Under the pieces are notes generated by a model. It was not told where the DNA came from, did no database searches, and worked only from the letters and a program-made list of their open reading frames with translations. Positions 24,929 to 35,081 of a DNA stretch of 64,000 bases are shown here, one piece after another. A program made the position numbers and the translations under genes. The stretch is taken from the NCBI GenBank assembly GCA_045106985.1, contig JBGCFQ010000009.1, forward strand, positions 1 through 64,000, in the 5' to 3' direction. Within the stretch, counting starts at the first letter, position 1, and the number at the start of each line of letters is the position of its first letter. Source of the stretch: JAUIET01 sp045106985. Its GTDB lineage: Bacteria > Pseudomonadota > Gammaproteobacteria > Pseudomonadales > JAUIET01.

Positions 24929-27900
24929 CTAGCTTATTTTCTGTAATCGTTCTTCGCCGATCAAATCAACAATAGCATCCATCAGCTCTATTTCCTGATA
25001 CGGTTTGCCAAGGTAATTGTTAACTCCGATCGATAAAGCACGTTCGCGATGCTTGTCACCCGTTCGTGAGGTGATCATCACTATCGGCAAGTCTTTCAAG
25101 CGGCTGCTATGTCGAATTTGATTCGCTACTTCAAAACCATCCATTCGTGGCATTTCGATATCTAACAGCATAAGATCCGGCGTTTTTTCCTGCAACAATG
25201 CCATGGCTTCCAGTCCGTCACGGGCAACGATAACATCCATGCCCTGACGTTCGAGAAAACGTGACGTCACTTTCCGCACCGTCACAGAATCATCAACCAC
25301 CATGACAACGACGTTGCTGTCTTCAACAATGGGTTGTTCATCCGCAGCAAGCGCGAAATTTTGCTGTGGCAATTCGCCCGAGGCAATACTTGCCTGCTGT
25401 CGAATGATGGCCAGCAAATCAAGAATAACAACAACTCGCCCGTCGCCCAACACGGTTGCACCCGACACACCGTGCACCATGCCGAACTGCGGACCAAGCG
25501 ATTTCACCACCACTTCGCGGCTGCCATGAACGCCGTCTACCTGTATTGCTACCGCGTGCTCGCCGGCGCGCACCAGCACAACCGGTAAGGGCGTACCAAA
25601 GGATTGTATTTTGGGGTCAGCTTCCAGACCTAACATAGTGCCCAGGTAGCGAAGATCATACGGCTGCCCAGCGTATTCGAATCGCGGGGAATCTGGTTGG
25701 TAATAAGCCTCTAGCTCAAAAGGACTAACTCGCACAATGCCTTCGATGCTGTTTAGCGGGATCGCATACATATCGCCACCAACCGACACCGTCAGGGCGC
25801 GATTCACCGACACAGTAAAGGGCAGTCTAACGACGAACTTAGTGCCTAACCCACGGCGCGATCGAATTTCCATCGTGCCGCCAAGCTGTTTGATTTCCGA
25901 GCTGACGACATCAAGGCCAACACCGCGACCAGAAATTTGGGTAAGAGATTCGGCCGTGCTCACGCCGGTTTCCAAAATGAACTGCAATATCTCCTGCTCA
26001 CTTAGATCCGCATCGGCGCTCATCAACCCCGCTTCGATGGCCTTATCTCGCACTCGACCAACGTCAATGCCTGCACCATCATCTTCAAGCACAATCACAA
26101 CTTCATTGCCTTCGCGCATCAGACCAAGACTGATATTCCCAACCACTGACTTATCGTAGTCTCGACGTACGTGCGCAAGCTCAATACCATGGTCAACAGC
26201 GTTTCTAAGCATGTGCTCTAAAGGTGGAAGCATTCGCTCTAGCACGCTGCGATCCATTTCCCCTTCTATGTTTAATAATTCAAATTCGACTTGCTTGCCT
26301 AACTCATTGGACACCTGCCGCACTATGCGTCGTAATCTTGGTACTAGCCGCGCAAATGGCACCATGCGCGACTGCATCAGGCCTTCCTGTAAATCTGTGT
26401 TGATGCGAGCTTGCTGCAGCAACAAAGTTTCCATGTCGCGCGCTTTCTCACTCATGGTACTTTTTAGGTCGAGCAAGTCTGATGCGCTCTCCATCAATGA
26501 GCGCGACAATGTTTGCAGCTGCGAATATCGATCCATTTCGAGAGGGTCAAATGATTCAAGACCCTCCATCTCAACCTGCTCCTGCCTGAACAGAATCTGA
26601 GCCTCAGTTTCCATTTCCAGCCGGCGTAGCTTGTCTTGTAAACGCTCAACCGTTCCTTCCATTTCTTCTAAAGAGAAGCCGAACTCAGAAACTTGTTCTT
26701 CAGCACGGGCTCGCGAAATACTGGTTTCGCCCGCCAGGTTAACCAGGTTTTCAAGCAATTGACTTGGCACGCGCACCACTTCCTGTGCACTGCGTTTGCT
26801 TAGCTCTCCACCACTGATTAGCGACGCAATTTCGCCAGCTGTTGCGGCCGACGTAAAAGGAACAACATTAGCGGCCGCAACGTCACGCGCAGGTATAACC
26901 GTTGGCGCGTCAACGCTACTAAGCTCGGATTCAATTGGCGTACTTTCTAGCGCAGTGCCTGCGGCGCTATCTGTGTCAGTGTCGCTGTCTTCTGCGAACT
27001 CTCCCTCAAGAACATTATCCTCGCTGGTTGATATAAGCGCCTCAACTCTCGGATTGTCGGTGCCTTTATCCGAATCTGCGACACCTCGCAACAGATCTAC
27101 TTCACGGGTAATATTGTCTACGTAGCGTTGCAACTCAGAGAAAAAAGCTGCATCAAACTTAGCTTTGCTCTGTTCTTGTTGCTCAACGAAGGTCTCGCAA
27201 TTATGGGCAAGATCTCCAAGTACCGTCACGTCCGCCAATCGCGCGCCACCTTTAAGCGTGTGCAGCGACCTTTGTAACTCTTCAATGTACCGTGTTTGCT
27301 GAGGTTCTTCCTGCCAAGCGTGCACGGTCTCATCAATATCTTCCAGTAGATCTACCGCTTCTTCGGTAAAAATCTCAAGGATTTCATTGTCGACACTCTC
27401 GGAGTCTTCCTCTGTATTTGAGTAAGAGTCGCGATTTAATGGGTTAACACTGGCCAGGGTAACGATCGGCGCTGCAGTTTTAGAATCTTGTTCTGCTGTT
27501 TGCCCTGCTTTTTCCAGCGGCTCAGATCTATCAGCAGACCCGTCGTCAGTCTCGTCGGCTGATGCAGCGACGGCATTCGCTTCGCTGTCGAACGCCTGCA
27601 TCATTTCAGCTAAATCTTCGTCTTCCAGCTCTTCCGCTTTGGGCTCGTCTTTGTCAGGTTCTTCTACATTTGAATCGAGTATCGAGTCGGGTACGCTAGA
27701 TACTGCTTCTGCTTCTGCTTCTGCTTCTGCTTCTGCTTCTGCTTCTGCTTCTGCTTCTGCTTCTGCTTCTGCAATCATAGAATTGTCGATCGGAGAATCG
27801 TCAACCTCGTCATTTGCTGACTTCTCTTGGTCAATGATGGCAAAGGGAGGGGCACTTTCCTCTGCCTGTTCTGCATTTGACTCTGTTGCATCGATGTTTT

Positions 27901-30900
27901 CAGAGTGCGCTGGGCTCATTTCATTGGCAGCATCCGTCAATTGAACGCCGTCGCTATCGCCTTCCACTCCTCCGGTTTCTGTAAAGTCGACCTCTACTTC
28001 TGGATCAAGAGCTTCTACTTCCGAGCTAGGGGTTTCTCGATCTAGGCTAAGAGCTTCGCCATCTGAACTAAGAGCTTCTCTGGCCGAGTTAAGGGCTCCT
28101 TCTTCTGAATTGTCGATGACTTCTTCATCAATTTCTTCAGTGACTGATACTAAAGGGGCTGCATTGCTGGCCATCAGTCCTGTCGCGGCCATAAACAGCG
28201 CCCGCGATGATTCGTTGCCAGTCTTTGGCGTTGCCGACTCTGGCTTCTCGAAGAAATCATCTGCCATTTCACTTGGCGTGCTAGGTTCAAACTTGCTCTT
28301 CATCCATTGAGATATAAGCAAGCCCGTATCTTTAGACGAGGAGTCTATTCGTTCATCAGCTTCACGCTCTGCTGCATCTACCGCGGCCTCACGCTCTCTT
28401 ACTTCGCGTTGGTAGTCCTGCAGAGCAAAGCCTTGTAACTTCTCAATAGCCGCAGTGAAATCTTCATGCTTGTCGAACGGCTGACCACTGGCCAAGCCAT
28501 CCATTGAGATTTCCAATGCTTGTTGACTGTCATCCGCTAACTCAATAAAACTTTCCGGCAGCCAATCCAGAGTAGCCGCTTGCTCGCAGGCTTCGGCGGT
28601 TAATACAGCAAGCGAGGCTATAGAGGCTTGATTCTGACTCTCGGATTGCTCAGCAAGATCTCTTTGTATTGCTGCCACTCTAAGCAAGGCGTCACCTGCC
28701 GATCGGCCAAGCTTAGCTTCATCCAGCAACAGGCCAGTCGCCGACATGCCTTCCATCATCTGTGCAAGATAAGCAGAAAAACTGGTGGGCTCTGCATTTG
28801 TTTGTATGCCGCTGTCCACCGCCGTTATCAGCTCGGCTCTAAGATCGTCAACTCGCTCATTGATTAGACTTGATTGAACCGCGTTCTCGTCACTAATAAC
28901 AGGCAATACGGCTAAGTCTCTCGACACCTGAGCATGAACTTCTTGTAGAACTTTTACCGTATCGGCACCAACATTATGCCGTGTTTGATGCAACTCGAGC
29001 ACATAGCTCTCTAGCGGCGCAATGTATTGTGCTATATGTTCAAATCCTGCTATGCGAGCGCTGCCTTTTAAAGTATGCAGTGCACGATGAAGGTTTTCCG
29101 ATACTAATAGATTGGTCTCGGCTTCAGCACCGTCTATAAAGGTTTGTATGGTTGCCAAATGGGTAGTGGCTTCCGTGTTGAAGATTCGTTGCAATGCCAG
29201 CTCATCTGCTCGATCTGCTTCGCTGGTGTTATCCGATGGGGATTGGTCGTCTTCAACTGCGCTCTGTTGCGCAAAGTCCCTTTCGACAGTAGCTGTTTCA
29301 GCCTGCTCTTTGTTCGCAGTATTAGCTGTATCCAGATCGTCTATATTCTGTTCTTCTTGCTCTGATCCTTCTATTTCTAAAACTTCAGCGACTGACTGTT
29401 CAGCTGTTGTTTGTTCCTCAGGCTGTTGCTCACTTTCATCGACAGTGAGCACTGAGCCTTTCGAAGCGTCTTCAGGCTCATCAACCAAGGCACTTACGCT
29501 AGCCAGCATCTCTGCTGCAAACTCAGCATCTTCCTGATCCGAAAACTGTTGGTCATCTTCGTCGCTGGAATCCATTTCAAGGAAACCATGTCGAACTTGA
29601 TCTGCAGTGGTAATTTCGCTTTGTCCGGTGCTGATAGCATCGGCCAACTCACTAAGTCGCGCCGAACGGGCGCTGGCTTCATTCGACCCTTCAGTAAAAT
29701 CCTTAAGCAGTGCAGGCATTAGCTGCCTGGCTTGAGTAACAAGCTCTTGATGTGCAGCTGTCTGTGCGTGTGAACCGTCAATCACCCGGTTAAGCATGTT
29801 CTCCACACTCCAGGCCAACTCACCGGTATCAAATGCACCAACCATTCGCCCGCTGCCTTTCAAAGTATGAAAACTGCGCCGAACAACATCCATAGATTCC
29901 GGATTGTCCATGACGATAATATGTTCATCAAGCTCGGCTAAAACTTCCTCAACTTCCTCTGCAAATATCTCGAGTATTTCCTCATCGATATCTTCATTGG
30001 TCTCATTGGTTGACTTGAGATTTTTAGGAACCTGGGTCGTTTTGACAATATCAGGTAACGCATCAGCGGGAGCGCCAGAAGCGCTATTCTCTCCATCGTC
30101 ACCTACTTCGTCTCCAACTTGTGCCGACTCTGTAGCACTCTGCAGGTCGTCTCTAAGTCTGGCCGCCGCGTACTGATCAAACTCTTCATCAAAGACCATA
30201 AACTCGGCGATATCGAGATTATCATCGTGGCTGGTATCTTCTGTCTGGTATAGCTCTACGCGTCGTTGCCACTGATCAAGATCAGTTATTGGAAAACCCA
30301 AAGCAGCAACACTCTCAACCGCAACATCGAGAATCATGTCACTTTCGGTTGGCGAATCTTCAACAATCCGTTCTAGGTAATAATCAACGCTAGTAAGAGC
30401 GTCCGCTAAGGTATCTAACATTTGCCATTCGGGTACCCGCCGTCCAGACAATAGATGATCGCAGATATACCACTCGCAGCTGGCCAGAATACTAGCCGCG
30501 CGCTCCAGCGGCAAAATCATCAATCCGCCACGTACTTCGGACAAGATAGTGGGCACCATTTTTAAACGATCGTGGTCCCACTGATGGGCAATAAATTCTA
30601 TAACCGCTTCTTTAGAGTGCTCTATACCCGCTCGAGCCTCTATAACAACCGACTGGAACGCGGCTGCTAGCTGCCGATCTTTCTCAGTCGTTTGGCTGGC
30701 GGACTCAAAATCGTCACTTCTAACACTTTCCTTAAGAATCGCTTCTACACTAATGATATTTTCTGCAACAGACATTAATGCTTCGGCATCAGCCGCCGCA
30801 TTGCCCTCCGCCATCTGGCGAACTCTGTCTTCCTGTCGTCGAACCGTGCGCAGCGCATCGCCCAAGCCTAAGACTGTCATGGTGTTGATCACGCGCGCAA

Positions 30901-31921
30901 AAACCGGCAAGGCTGGCTCTAGCTCGACTTCGGCTCGATCGCTATTGCGAACATAGAGGTCAATGTAATCCTTAATGCTACTTAACTCGTCAAGCAGCGC
31001 ATCAACAACTGATTGCAACGTGGCGCTATCCGGACCCATCGCCTCCAGCTCACTGGGCGACTTCAGCTCTTCCTCCCACTGCTTCTGCAAATCTCGCAAC
31101 AACGGCCTTTCGGATTTAACGAGCTTCAACAGGGTCTTTATCATGCCCTGGGTTTTTTCGGGGGCGGGTTCGGATAGTGCGTCGGGGCCAGCCGCGGCTA
31201 TATTTATGAGCTGCTTATCGAGCTCCAACAACAAGCCCGCGACTTCATTGCTAATGACAAGCGAGTCTTCTTCCAGAGCCTCGAACAGCGCCAATCCTGT
31301 ACGCCAAAAATATTCCTGGGCTGTGTTTTGGCTTATTTTGTGAATTCGTTGCCCGATCTGAGCCAGATAACGTACATTCTTTTCAATGTCGCTATTGCGC
31401 GCGATATTGAGCACGGCAACACGAAACATTTTGCGCAGCTTCGACATCAAATCGTCAAAATCTTCGCGCGACACCCTGCTTGAAAATGCCGCAGAGAAAT
31501 CGACTGTGCGATGACCAATGCTAGGCTCTACACCGCGAACGGACTTCAACTTGTTGACTATTGGTTCCAGAGCGGTAGGTGATATATCCGCTTTAAGTTT
31601 TTTTACGCGCTCCAATAAACTCGGAAGCTGCAGCAAACCTGTCATCAAAATTTCTAAGGCAGCGTCTTCATCGGGAGTGGTTCTATTTACTAACGCTTGC
31701 GCGACAGCTTCAATTTCCTCGGCCAGTTCAACCAAGTTATCCAGCTGCACCATTCGCAAGGTGCCATTGATTTGATGCGCGTGCGTTAGGGTAAAACGCA
31801 GCTTCTCAAATTCGGCTTTGTCCTGGCTATAAGCTTCAAGCGCCTGACGCGCTTGTTTGATGGTATCGTCAAGCTCAGCGTTTACCCACTCGAAAGCAAC
31901 GTAATCTAACTGTTCTGCCAT
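24929..31921 (-). CDS. chpA: Hybrid chemosensory histidine kinase ChpA (type IV pilus)
   Basis: At 2330 residues this is the central kinase of the Pil-Chp system, which controls twitching and surface sensing. Three Hpt domains are clear from HTLKGSGR (about 684), HTLKGSAR (949) and HTLKGGAR (1555), with a degenerate one near the N-terminus (THAHQINGTLRM). The kinase core follows: NLAGETSISRARAEEQ, N-box LRNAVDHGIE (about 1907), DDGAGID and GRGVGLDVV (about 2000). Next come a CheW-like domain and a C-terminal receiver with phospho-Asp in LLDIEMPRMDGF (about 2254). Between Hpt2 and Hpt3 lies a long acidic linker holding an (Ala-Glu)11 tract. The strand has no frame break. Confidence 0.95.
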   Translation of the reverse strand: MAEQLDYVAFEWVNAELDDTIKQARQALEAYSQDKAEFEKLRFTLTHAHQINGTLRMVQLDNLVELAEEIEAVAQALVNRTTPDEDAALEILMTGLLQLPSLLERVKKLKADISPTALEPIVNKLKSVRGVEPSIGHRTVDFSAAFSSRVSREDFDDLMSKLRKMFRVAVLNIARNSDIEKNVRYLAQIGQRIHKISQNTAQEYFWRTGLALFEALEEDSLVISNEVAGLLLELDKQLINIAAAGPDALSEPAPEKTQGMIKTLLKLVKSERPLLRDLQKQWEEELKSPSELEAMGPDSATLQSVVDALLDELSSIKDYIDLYVRNSDRAEVELEPALPVFARVINTMTVLGLGDALRTVRRQEDRVRQMAEGNAAADAEALMSVAENIISVEAILKESVRSDDFESASQTTEKDRQLAAAFQSVVIEARAGIEHSKEAVIEFIAHQWDHDRLKMVPTILSEVRGGLMILPLERAASILASCEWYICDHLLSGRRVPEWQMLDTLADALTSVDYYLERIVEDSPTESDMILDVAVESVAALGFPITDLDQWQRRVELYQTEDTSHDDNLDIAEFMVFDEEFDQYAAARLRDDLQSATESAQVGDEVGDDGENSASGAPADALPDIVKTTQVPKNLKSTNETNEDIDEEILEIFAEEVEEVLAELDEHIIVMDNPESMDVVRRSFHTLKGSGRMVGAFDTGELAWSVENMLNRVIDGSHAQTAAHQELVTQARQLMPALLKDFTEGSNEASARSARLSELADAISTGQSEITTADQVRHGFLEMDSSDEDDQQFSDQEDAEFAAEMLASVSALVDEPEDASKGSVLTVDESEQQPEEQTTAEQSVAEVLEIEGSEQEEQNIDDLDTANTANKEQAETATVERDFAQQSAVEDDQSPSDNTSEADRADELALQRIFNTEATTHLATIQTFIDGAEAETNLLVSENLHRALHTLKGSARIAGFEHIAQYIAPLESYVLELHQTRHNVGADTVKVLQEVHAQVSRDLAVLPVISDENAVQSSLINERVDDLRAELITAVDSGIQTNAEPTSFSAYLAQMMEGMSATGLLLDEAKLGRSAGDALLRVAAIQRDLAEQSESQNQASIASLAVLTAEACEQAATLDWLPESFIELADDSQQALEISMDGLASGQPFDKHEDFTAAIEKLQGFALQDYQREVREREAAVDAAEREADERIDSSSKDTGLLISQWMKSKFEPSTPSEMADDFFEKPESATPKTGNESSRALFMAATGLMASNAAPLVSVTEEIDEEVIDNSEEGALNSAREALSSDGEALSLDRETPSSEVEALDPEVEVDFTETGGVEGDSDGVQLTDAANEMSPAHSENIDATESNAEQAEESAPPFAIIDQEKSANDEVDDSPIDNSMIAEAEAEAEAEAEAEAEAEAEAEAVSSVPDSILDSNVEEPDKDEPKAEELEDEDLAEMMQAFDSEANAVAASADETDDGSADRSEPLEKAGQTAEQDSKTAAPIVTLASVNPLNRDSYSNTEEDSESVDNEILEIFTEEAVDLLEDIDETVHAWQEEPQQTRYIEELQRSLHTLKGGARLADVTVLGDLAHNCETFVEQQEQSKAKFDAAFFSELQRYVDNITREVDLLRGVADSDKGTDNPRVEALISTSEDNVLEGEFAEDSDTDTDSAAGTALESTPIESELSSVDAPTVIPARDVAAANVVPFTSAATAGEIASLISGGELSKRSAQEVVRVPSQLLENLVNLAGETSISRARAEEQVSEFGFSLEEMEGTVERLQDKLRRLEMETEAQILFRQEQVEMEGLESFDPLEMDRYSQLQTLSRSLMESASDLLDLKSTMSEKARDMETLLLQQARINTDLQEGLMQSRMVPFARLVPRLRRIVRQVSNELGKQVEFELLNIEGEMDRSVLERMLPPLEHMLRNAVDHGIELAHVRRDYDKSVVGNISLGLMREGNEVVIVLEDDGAGIDVGRVRDKAIEAGLMSADADLSEQEILQFILETGVSTAESLTQISGRGVGLDVVSSEIKQLGGTMEIRSRRGLGTKFVVRLPFTVSVNRALTVSVGGDMYAIPLNSIEGIVRVSPFELEAYYQPDSPRFEYAGQPYDLRYLGTMLGLEADPKIQSFGTPLPVVLVRAGEHAVAIQVDGVHGSREVVVKSLGPQFGMVHGVSGATVLGDGRVVVILDLLAIIRQQASIASGELPQQNFALAADEQPIVEDSNVVVMVVDDSVTVRKVTSRFLERQGMDVIVARDGLEAMALLQEKTPDLMLLDIEMPRMDGFEVANQIRHSSRLKDLPIVMITSRTGDKHRERALSIGVNNYLGKPYQEIELMDAIVDLIGEERLQKIS
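27705..27770. repeat. Perfect hexanucleotide tandem repeat, 11 copies, inside chpA
   Basis: GCTTCT is repeated 11 times without error (66 bp). Read on the coding (minus) strand it gives alternating Ala-Glu at about residues 1384-1405 of ChpA. As the unit is six bases, gain or loss of copies would change linker length but keep the frame. No other simple repeat of this length was seen in the window. Confidence 0.97.
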
Positions 31922-31958
31922 AGTGATCTGCCTGTGGACTTTGCGACTAGCGGCTAAA

Positions 31959-34088
31959 CTACGCGGCGCTCTCTACCCGGCTACCGCCGCCATCGCTGTC
32001 ACTTGTCTCTATTCCGAGGAAGGATTCCATGTCTTCCAGCTGATCGGTTTGCTCGGTGTCGGCTTGATCGCTAGGCAACTTAAAGCCGGCAACCGACTCA
32101 CGCAGTTCGCTGGTCATACTGGCCAATCTGCCGATAGAGTCAGACGATAATTTAGTACCTTCTGATGTCTGGCTAGCAATTTCCTGAACAACACCCATCG
32201 TATTGGAGATGTTACCCGCGGTCATTGCCTGCTGACGCGCGGCGTTGGATATGTTTTGAATCAATTCAGCCAAGGTTGTTGACACATTCTCAATTTCTTC
32301 CAGTGCCACACCCGCATCTTGCGCAAGGCGTGCTCCACGTACCACTTCCGTCGTGGTCTGCTCCATTGAAATAACGGCTTCGTTGGTATCTGATTGAATA
32401 GTCTTAACCAAGGCTTCAATCTGCTTGGTCGCCGCGCCTGAACGTTCTGCCAAACGCTGCACTTCGTCGGCAACAACCGCAAAGCCACGACCAGCGTCGC
32501 CAGCCATCGAGGCCTGAATGGCCGCATTGAGCGCGAGTATGTTGGTTTGATCGGCAATATCGTTAATCAAAGAAACAATGTCACCAATTTCCTGCGAGCT
32601 TTCGCCCAAGCGTTTGATTCGCTTTGATGTGTCCTGAATCTGCTCTCGAATATTATCCATGCCGGTGATGGTGTTTCGTACCAGCTGTCCACCGGAGTTT
32701 GCAATTTCAACCGAACGCTCCGCCACCGACGCGGATTCACCTGCGTTTGAAGATACCTGGTCAATAGTTTTAGCCATTTCATTAACGGCTGACGAGGCAC
32801 CCGAGATTTCTTTGGCCTGTTTTTCTGATGCTTCTGCAAGGCCTAATGCATCGCGTTGGTTCTGCTCGGCAGCGCCAGATACTGATACGGCCGTGTCGTT
32901 AATTTTGGATACCAATTCACGCAGCTGGCCAATCGCGTAGTTGACCGAGTCTGCAATCGCACCCGTAAAATCTTCCGTGACTGTCGCGTTGGTGGTCAGG
33001 TCACCATCCGCAAGATCACCAATTTCATCAAGCAGGCGTAGGATGGCCTGCTGATTCTGGTCATTGGTTTCAGCTGTTGCAGCCAATCTGCGCCGGGTAT
33101 TGCGAATCATAAAATAACCGAACAGCAACATCGCTACCAACATCACCGCACCCGCAATCAATGACCAATTCGTGGTCACAGGTCTGCGCAAGCTCAAACC
33201 ACTAATACCCTCAGATACAGCACCCGTTCCCGTCATAAGCTCTGGCGCACCAACCACAATAGCGTCGGCGGCCCTTCGAGCCTCGAGAAGATCGGGCGAA
33301 GCCTGAAAAATTTCATCCACAGAGCCGCTAACAAATTCGAATAATTTTGAAATTTCGACCAGGCTCGCACGCGCGTCGGCGTCAGTCACCCTGGTGATTC
33401 GCATAGCGGCGTTTCGGTTTAACATGCCGTCTAACACGCTACCAAACAAACTGGCATCAAGGTTAAATTGGTCTGCAGCTTGATCTGCACCGGCACCACC
33501 TTCTAGCATTTTGTCGACATTACGCGCAATACGTTCAGCTAGCCAGGATTGGCGTTGAGCTACTGCAACTTGATCTGAGGGAGCTCGGCTCTCCAATAGA
33601 ATCTCAACTACGTTGTTGTATTCCTGCTGAAGCTCAGGGATTGAATCATTAAGCGTTTTTGCGACTTCATGCAAAAACAAAATACGATCCTTATTGGCTG
33701 ACATGGTATTTGCCGCTTCCCGAATCGGTTGCCATTCGCTACTTAACGCGCTGAGCTCGGTTTCAATCATACTTTTCGGCGAAGGTAAGTCTTCGTTACC
33801 CGATTCAAGCAATGAAAGGTTTTTGTCGAATTCACCGCTCGAGGTGTTCAGCATCTCGAACGCTTGCGCATCACCGGAAATAGCCAAGCGCGAACTGGAA
33901 GAAATTTGCTGGGACAATACTCGCAGCTCCGCTGTAACTTCTTGATACCGGGCGTCAAAACCTGCATCACGACCGGTCACCACTAAGCTATAGATAAACA
34001 CTGCCAGCGCGGCTAAAAAAATCAACAGAAGAATAATGGTCGGTGTATTTCCCGAATCACTGCCTCGTACGGGCTCTTTGTTGTTCAT
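31959..34088 (-). CDS. pilJ: Methyl-accepting chemotaxis protein PilJ
   Basis: PilJ is the membrane receptor of the Pil-Chp array and is thought to sense pilin or surface contact. The 709-residue protein has a transmembrane helix at about 17-37, a large periplasmic PilJ-type domain, a second helix at about 306-326, a HAMP region, and the signalling domain whose tip reads NILALNAAIQASMAGDAGRG (about 517-536). The tip departs slightly from the common NAAIEAARAGE form, as expected for PilJ. The C-terminus lacks a CheR-docking pentapeptide. chpA follows 37 bp downstream. Confidence 0.95.
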   Translation of the reverse strand: MNNKEPVRGSDSGNTPTIILLLIFLAALAVFIYSLVVTGRDAGFDARYQEVTAELRVLSQQISSSSRLAISGDAQAFEMLNTSSGEFDKNLSLLESGNEDLPSPKSMIETELSALSSEWQPIREAANTMSANKDRILFLHEVAKTLNDSIPELQQEYNNVVEILLESRAPSDQVAVAQRQSWLAERIARNVDKMLEGGAGADQAADQFNLDASLFGSVLDGMLNRNAAMRITRVTDADARASLVEISKLFEFVSGSVDEIFQASPDLLEARRAADAIVVGAPELMTGTGAVSEGISGLSLRRPVTTNWSLIAGAVMLVAMLLFGYFMIRNTRRRLAATAETNDQNQQAILRLLDEIGDLADGDLTTNATVTEDFTGAIADSVNYAIGQLRELVSKINDTAVSVSGAAEQNQRDALGLAEASEKQAKEISGASSAVNEMAKTIDQVSSNAGESASVAERSVEIANSGGQLVRNTITGMDNIREQIQDTSKRIKRLGESSQEIGDIVSLINDIADQTNILALNAAIQASMAGDAGRGFAVVADEVQRLAERSGAATKQIEALVKTIQSDTNEAVISMEQTTTEVVRGARLAQDAGVALEEIENVSTTLAELIQNISNAARQQAMTAGNISNTMGVVQEIASQTSEGTKLSSDSIGRLASMTSELRESVAGFKLPSDQADTEQTDQLEDMESFLGIETSDSDGGGSRVESAA

Positions 34089-34126
34089 GTTCTGGGCTCC
34101 AGATGTTTAATATAATGCACAGTGGT

Positions 34127-34675
34127 TTAATGCACAGCGGCGTTAAAAAATCGCGGGTCTTTCACTAATTCATGCAAGCTGAACACTGTCCAGCTTTGCT
34201 GTTCGTTCTGATAAGTACCGCGGAGATAGGGTGCGAAAGGCTTATGCGCCTCATCCAACGTGTCATTGGCGGAGTAACTGTCTATTGGGAAATGCTGCAT
34301 CCCAAACACTTCACTCACTAACACGCCAGAATACAATTCGCCGATATCGATCGCAAACACACGCTGCCGCTTGCGGTTGCCGCTCAGCTTGCCGCCAAAA
34401 AAGACTTCTAAATCGACCAAGGGCAACAATCGACCGCGAACGTTTGCAACACCCTTTACCCAGGGCTTAACGCCTGGAATACGAGTAGACCCTGGCCGCT
34501 CAAGCAATTCTGCAACTTCTGTCATTGGTACGACGAAGCGTAAGCCCATTAAATTAAAGCCGATGCCACTCCAAGTCGTCATCGCATCGATTTGTTGGGG
34601 TAAACCGCGAGCACCTACCGTACTGCGAGAAGCAATAGTTGCCAGAACTACAAAGGGGTCGTCGACCGTTTCCAT
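34127..34675 (-). CDS. pilI: CheW-like adaptor PilI
   Basis: A 182-residue CheW-domain protein that should link PilJ to ChpA. Features are LRFVVPMTEVAELLERPGSTRIPG and VKGVANVRGRLLPLVDLEVFF, both typical of PilI. It lies between pilH (11 bp gap) and pilJ, matching the Pseudomonas pilG-H-I-J order. Confidence 0.93.
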   Translation of the reverse strand: METVDDPFVVLATIASRSTVGARGLPQQIDAMTTWSGIGFNLMGLRFVVPMTEVAELLERPGSTRIPGVKPWVKGVANVRGRLLPLVDLEVFFGGKLSGNRKRQRVFAIDIGELYSGVLVSEVFGMQHFPIDSYSANDTLDEAHKPFAPYLRGTYQNEQQSWTVFSLHELVKDPRFFNAAVH

Positions 34676-34685
34676 CTATTGTTAT

Positions 34686-35048
34686 TCAGGCTATCAGTGA
34701 ATTAATCGTTCGCAATAATATCTTCTGATCTACGGGCTTGGTTAAGAACGCTCGCGCACCTTGGCGCTTGCCCCAAACACGATCAGTTTCCTGGTCCTTG
34801 GTGGTCACTATCACAACCGGTATATCGGTTGTTCGACTGTCCTTCGTGAGCTGCCGTGTGGCTTGAAAACCATTTAAACCCGGCATCACTATGTCCATTA
34901 ATACCAGGTCAGGATGTTCCCGCCTGGCCATATCTACACCCTTTTCTCCATTCTCGGCCGTCAAAACATCATGACCGGCTTTGTTAAGCCAACTCGACAT
35001 TCGAAACGTCTCTGTTGGGGAGTCGTCTACGATGAGAACGCGCGCCAT
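34686..35048 (-). CDS. pilH: Response regulator PilH
   Basis: A stand-alone receiver domain of 120 residues with the acidic pair DDS at the start, phospho-Asp in LVLMDIVMPGLNGFQ (about residue 51), and the switch residues in VIVTTKDQE and LTKPVD. In Pseudomonas PilH opposes PilG, and acts on pilus retraction and cAMP levels. It lies 33 bp after pilG. Confidence 0.93.
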   Translation of the reverse strand: MARVLIVDDSPTETFRMSSWLNKAGHDVLTAENGEKGVDMARREHPDLVLMDIVMPGLNGFQATRQLTKDSRTTDIPVVIVTTKDQETDRVWGKRQGARAFLTKPVDQKILLRTINSLIA

Positions 35049-35081
35049 GCTACTTCCTCGGCTTAAATTAAATGGCTTGGG

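Noticed and set aside
27705..27770. Possible CRISPR-like repeat
   Set aside because: Units are 6 bp and directly tandem with no spacers; it is a coding simple-sequence repeat.
27639..27944. Plus-strand ORF with a long Ser-Ala repeat
   Set aside because: It is the antisense reading of the (Ala-Glu) hexanucleotide tract in chpA; no ribosome site and no family.
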